Part shown: positions 7,037-8,278 of the stretch, piece by piece | How positions within the stretch are numbered: the first letter of the stretch is position 1 | Layout of the letters: each line of letters opens with the position of its first letter | Assembly (NCBI GenBank): GCA_946480555.1 | Contig: CAMLLE010000107.1 | Coordinates: 1 to 8,278, forward strand | Direction: 5' to 3' | DNA: 8,278 nucleotides | DNA from: an uncultured Verrucomicrobia subdivision 3 bacterium | GTDB lineage: Bacteria > Verrucomicrobiota > Verrucomicrobiae > Limisphaerales > CAMLLE01 | The notes under the pieces: generated by a model | Database searches by the model: none | What the model was told of the DNA's origin: nothing | Seen by the model: only the letters and a program-made list of their open reading frames with translations | Position numbers and translations under genes: made by a program

Positions 7037-8278
7037 ATGATCCGTTCCAAGAAACCGATGATTGCACTTCTCCGCAGAAGTTTGCTGATCGCACTCATTG
7101 GCGCGAGCGCCAGCCTGAACGGCTGCGTTGCCAGCCAAAGGCCGAAGCTGGCGGCGATTCCGGAAGTGCCTGTCCCGCGTCCGATGGACAGCGTGCCGCT
7201 GGGCGACCTGAAGGATTCGCCGGAAGTAAAATTGGATTTGCCCATCGCGCCTGGGCCGTTCGAGCCAACGTGGGCCTCGATCGAGAAAAATTATCCCGGC
7301 ACACCCGATTGGTTGCGTGACGCGAAGTTCGGCATCTGGGTGCATTTCGGCCCGCAAGCCGCCGGCGAAAGCGGCGACTGGTATGCGCGCAAGCTGTATG
7401 TGCCCGGCACATCGGCCTACAACAATCATCTCAAAAAATACGGCCATCCGTCGGAGTCCGGTTACAAGGAAGTCCTGCGCGATTGGAATCCGGTGAAGCT
7501 TGATCCCGCGAAGCTCACGGAGATTTACAAGGACGCCGGTGCGCGCTTCCTGATGATCCAGGGTGTGCATCACGACAACTTCGATTCGTGGAACTCGCGC
7601 TATCAGCCGTGGAATTCGGTGAACCTTGGTCCGAAGCGCGATTTGATCGGCGAATGGACGAAAGCCTGCCGCGCCCAAGAGATGCGCTTTGGCGTGACGT
7701 TCCATCATGAATATACCTGGTGGTGGTGGCAGACGGCGTTCGGCAGCGACCAGCAAGGCGCGAAAGCCGGTGTGCCTTACGACGGCCATCTGACGCTCGC
7801 CGATGGCAAAGGCAAATGGTGGGAAGGCTACGATCCGCGCCAGCTTTACGGCATTGATCTGCGCGAATACAAGGGCGTGGAAAAGGCGGCGCATTCACCG
7901 TGGAGTCCGCCAGCTCCGGGCGTCTTCACAAATCACCTGCCTTACGCGACGTGGTATGCCACGCAATGGGCTTTGCGCATGATGGACGTGGTGGATCAAT
8001 ACCAGCCCGACTTCATCTACACCGACGGCACGGATCAACAGCCGTTCAGCGGCAGCGGCACGGGTATGGGCATCAAAGCGGACGCGATGCAGCGCGTCAT
8101 CGCCGATTTCTACAACACCACGCTGAAGCGGCGCGGCAAGGTGGACACGTTCAGCATCGTGAAGTTCCGAAAGAAGACCAACGGCACGGTGACGACCGAG
8201 GAATTCGGTTTGCCCGATCACATCCGCACCGATCAGGCGTGGATCGGCGAAGCGCCCGTGGGCGACTGGTTTTACGCG
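7037..8278 (+). CDS. GH29-like alpha-L-fucosidase, lipoprotein (3'-truncated)
   Basis: This is probably a membrane-anchored alpha-L-fucosidase. The frame is open for 414 codons from the ATG at 7037 and runs off the window edge. The N-terminus is a lipoprotein signal: basic MIRSKK, a hydrophobic stretch LLIALIGASA, and lipobox LNGC with Cys30 as the lipidated residue. An ATG at 7058 (residue 8) would also leave a usable signal. A Pro/Val-rich linker (about 35-75) leads into the catalytic barrel with AKFGIWVHFGPQ, the His-His pair in VHHDNFDSW (residues 178-179), YQPWNSVNLGPKRDLIGEW, FGVTFHHEYTWWWW and PDFIYTDGT, in which Asp330 is the expected nucleophile. The usual KHHDGF is VHHDNF here, a variant I associate with a planctomycete/verrucomicrobial GH29 group rather than with the left-hand enzyme. 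The rest of the barrel, including the acid/base, may lie beyond the edge. Ribosome-binding sequence is poor: GGGAG lies 20 bases upstream. Substrate is unknown. Confidence 0.92.
   Translation, partial: MIRSKKPMIALLRRSLLIALIGASASLNGCVASQRPKLAAIPEVPVPRPMDSVPLGDLKDSPEVKLDLPIAPGPFEPTWASIEKNYPGTPDWLRDAKFGIWVHFGPQAAGESGDWYARKLYVPGTSAYNNHLKKYGHPSESGYKEVLRDWNPVKLDPAKLTEIYKDAGARFLMIQGVHHDNFDSWNSRYQPWNSVNLGPKRDLIGEWTKACRAQEMRFGVTFHHEYTWWWWQTAFGSDQQGAKAGVPYDGHLTLADGKGKWWEGYDPRQLYGIDLREYKGVEKAAHSPWSPPAPGVFTNHLPYATWYATQWALRMMDVVDQYQPDFIYTDGTDQQPFSGSGTGMGIKADAMQRVIADFYNTTLKRRGKVDTFSIVKFRKKTNGTVTTEEFGLPDHIRTDQAWIGEAPVGDWFYA

Noticed and set aside
6998..7894. 298-codon open frame on the minus strand across the right-hand end
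   Set aside because: It lies antisense to the lipoprotein fucosidase, whose plus-strand frame has clear family motifs (FGIWVHFGP, HHDNF, YTDGT) and a signal peptide. The minus frame has no recognisable domain; it is a GC-rich shadow that outlasts others only because the real gene has no stop inside the window.

Overview
The window looks like a piece of a GC-rich bacterial chromosome or metagenomic contig, most likely from Verrucomicrobiota (Pedosphaera/Limisphaera-like). That placement is an inference. It rests on the glycosidase-rich content, on a giant secreted RCC1-repeat protein that ends in a C-terminal module of the '..Y.VWGSTNLTDWE.....RRFYRA' type common in secreted proteins of that phylum, and on an intergenic palindromic repeat that resembles dispersed repeats I recall from such genomes. 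No rRNA or other marker gene is present to prove it.

Layout. (1) 1-1779, plus strand: the C-terminal part of a GH29 alpha-L-fucosidase cut by the left window edge, with two discoidin-like (F5/8 type C) modules flanking a chitobiase/hexosaminidase C-terminal-type module. (2) 1780-2160: a convergent intergenic region with strong hairpins and a probable degenerate dispersed repeat. (3) 6804-2161, minus strand: one 1547-residue exported protein made of a signal peptide, three copies of a roughly 480-residue composite unit (fibronectin-like domain, seven RCC1 repeats, tandem-95/cadherin-like domain) and a C-terminal module. Each copy contains exactly seven RCC1 repeats, so each probably folds as a complete seven-bladed beta-propeller. 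(4) 6805-7036: a divergent intergenic region. (5) 7037-8278, plus strand: the N-terminal part of a second, quite different GH29-like fucosidase with a lipoprotein signal, cut by the right window edge.

The two fucosidases lie in the same orientation and probably belong to a locus for breaking down fucose-containing glycans. The first looks like a polymer-targeting enzyme with carbohydrate-binding modules, and the second like an anchored lipoprotein enzyme. The RCC1 protein between them runs the opposite way, so it is not in an operon with either. It is plausibly a surface or secreted binding protein, but nothing in the sequence fixes its ligand. Long open frames on the strand opposite the RCC1 gene and opposite the second fucosidase are shadows of GC-rich coding sequence, not genes.
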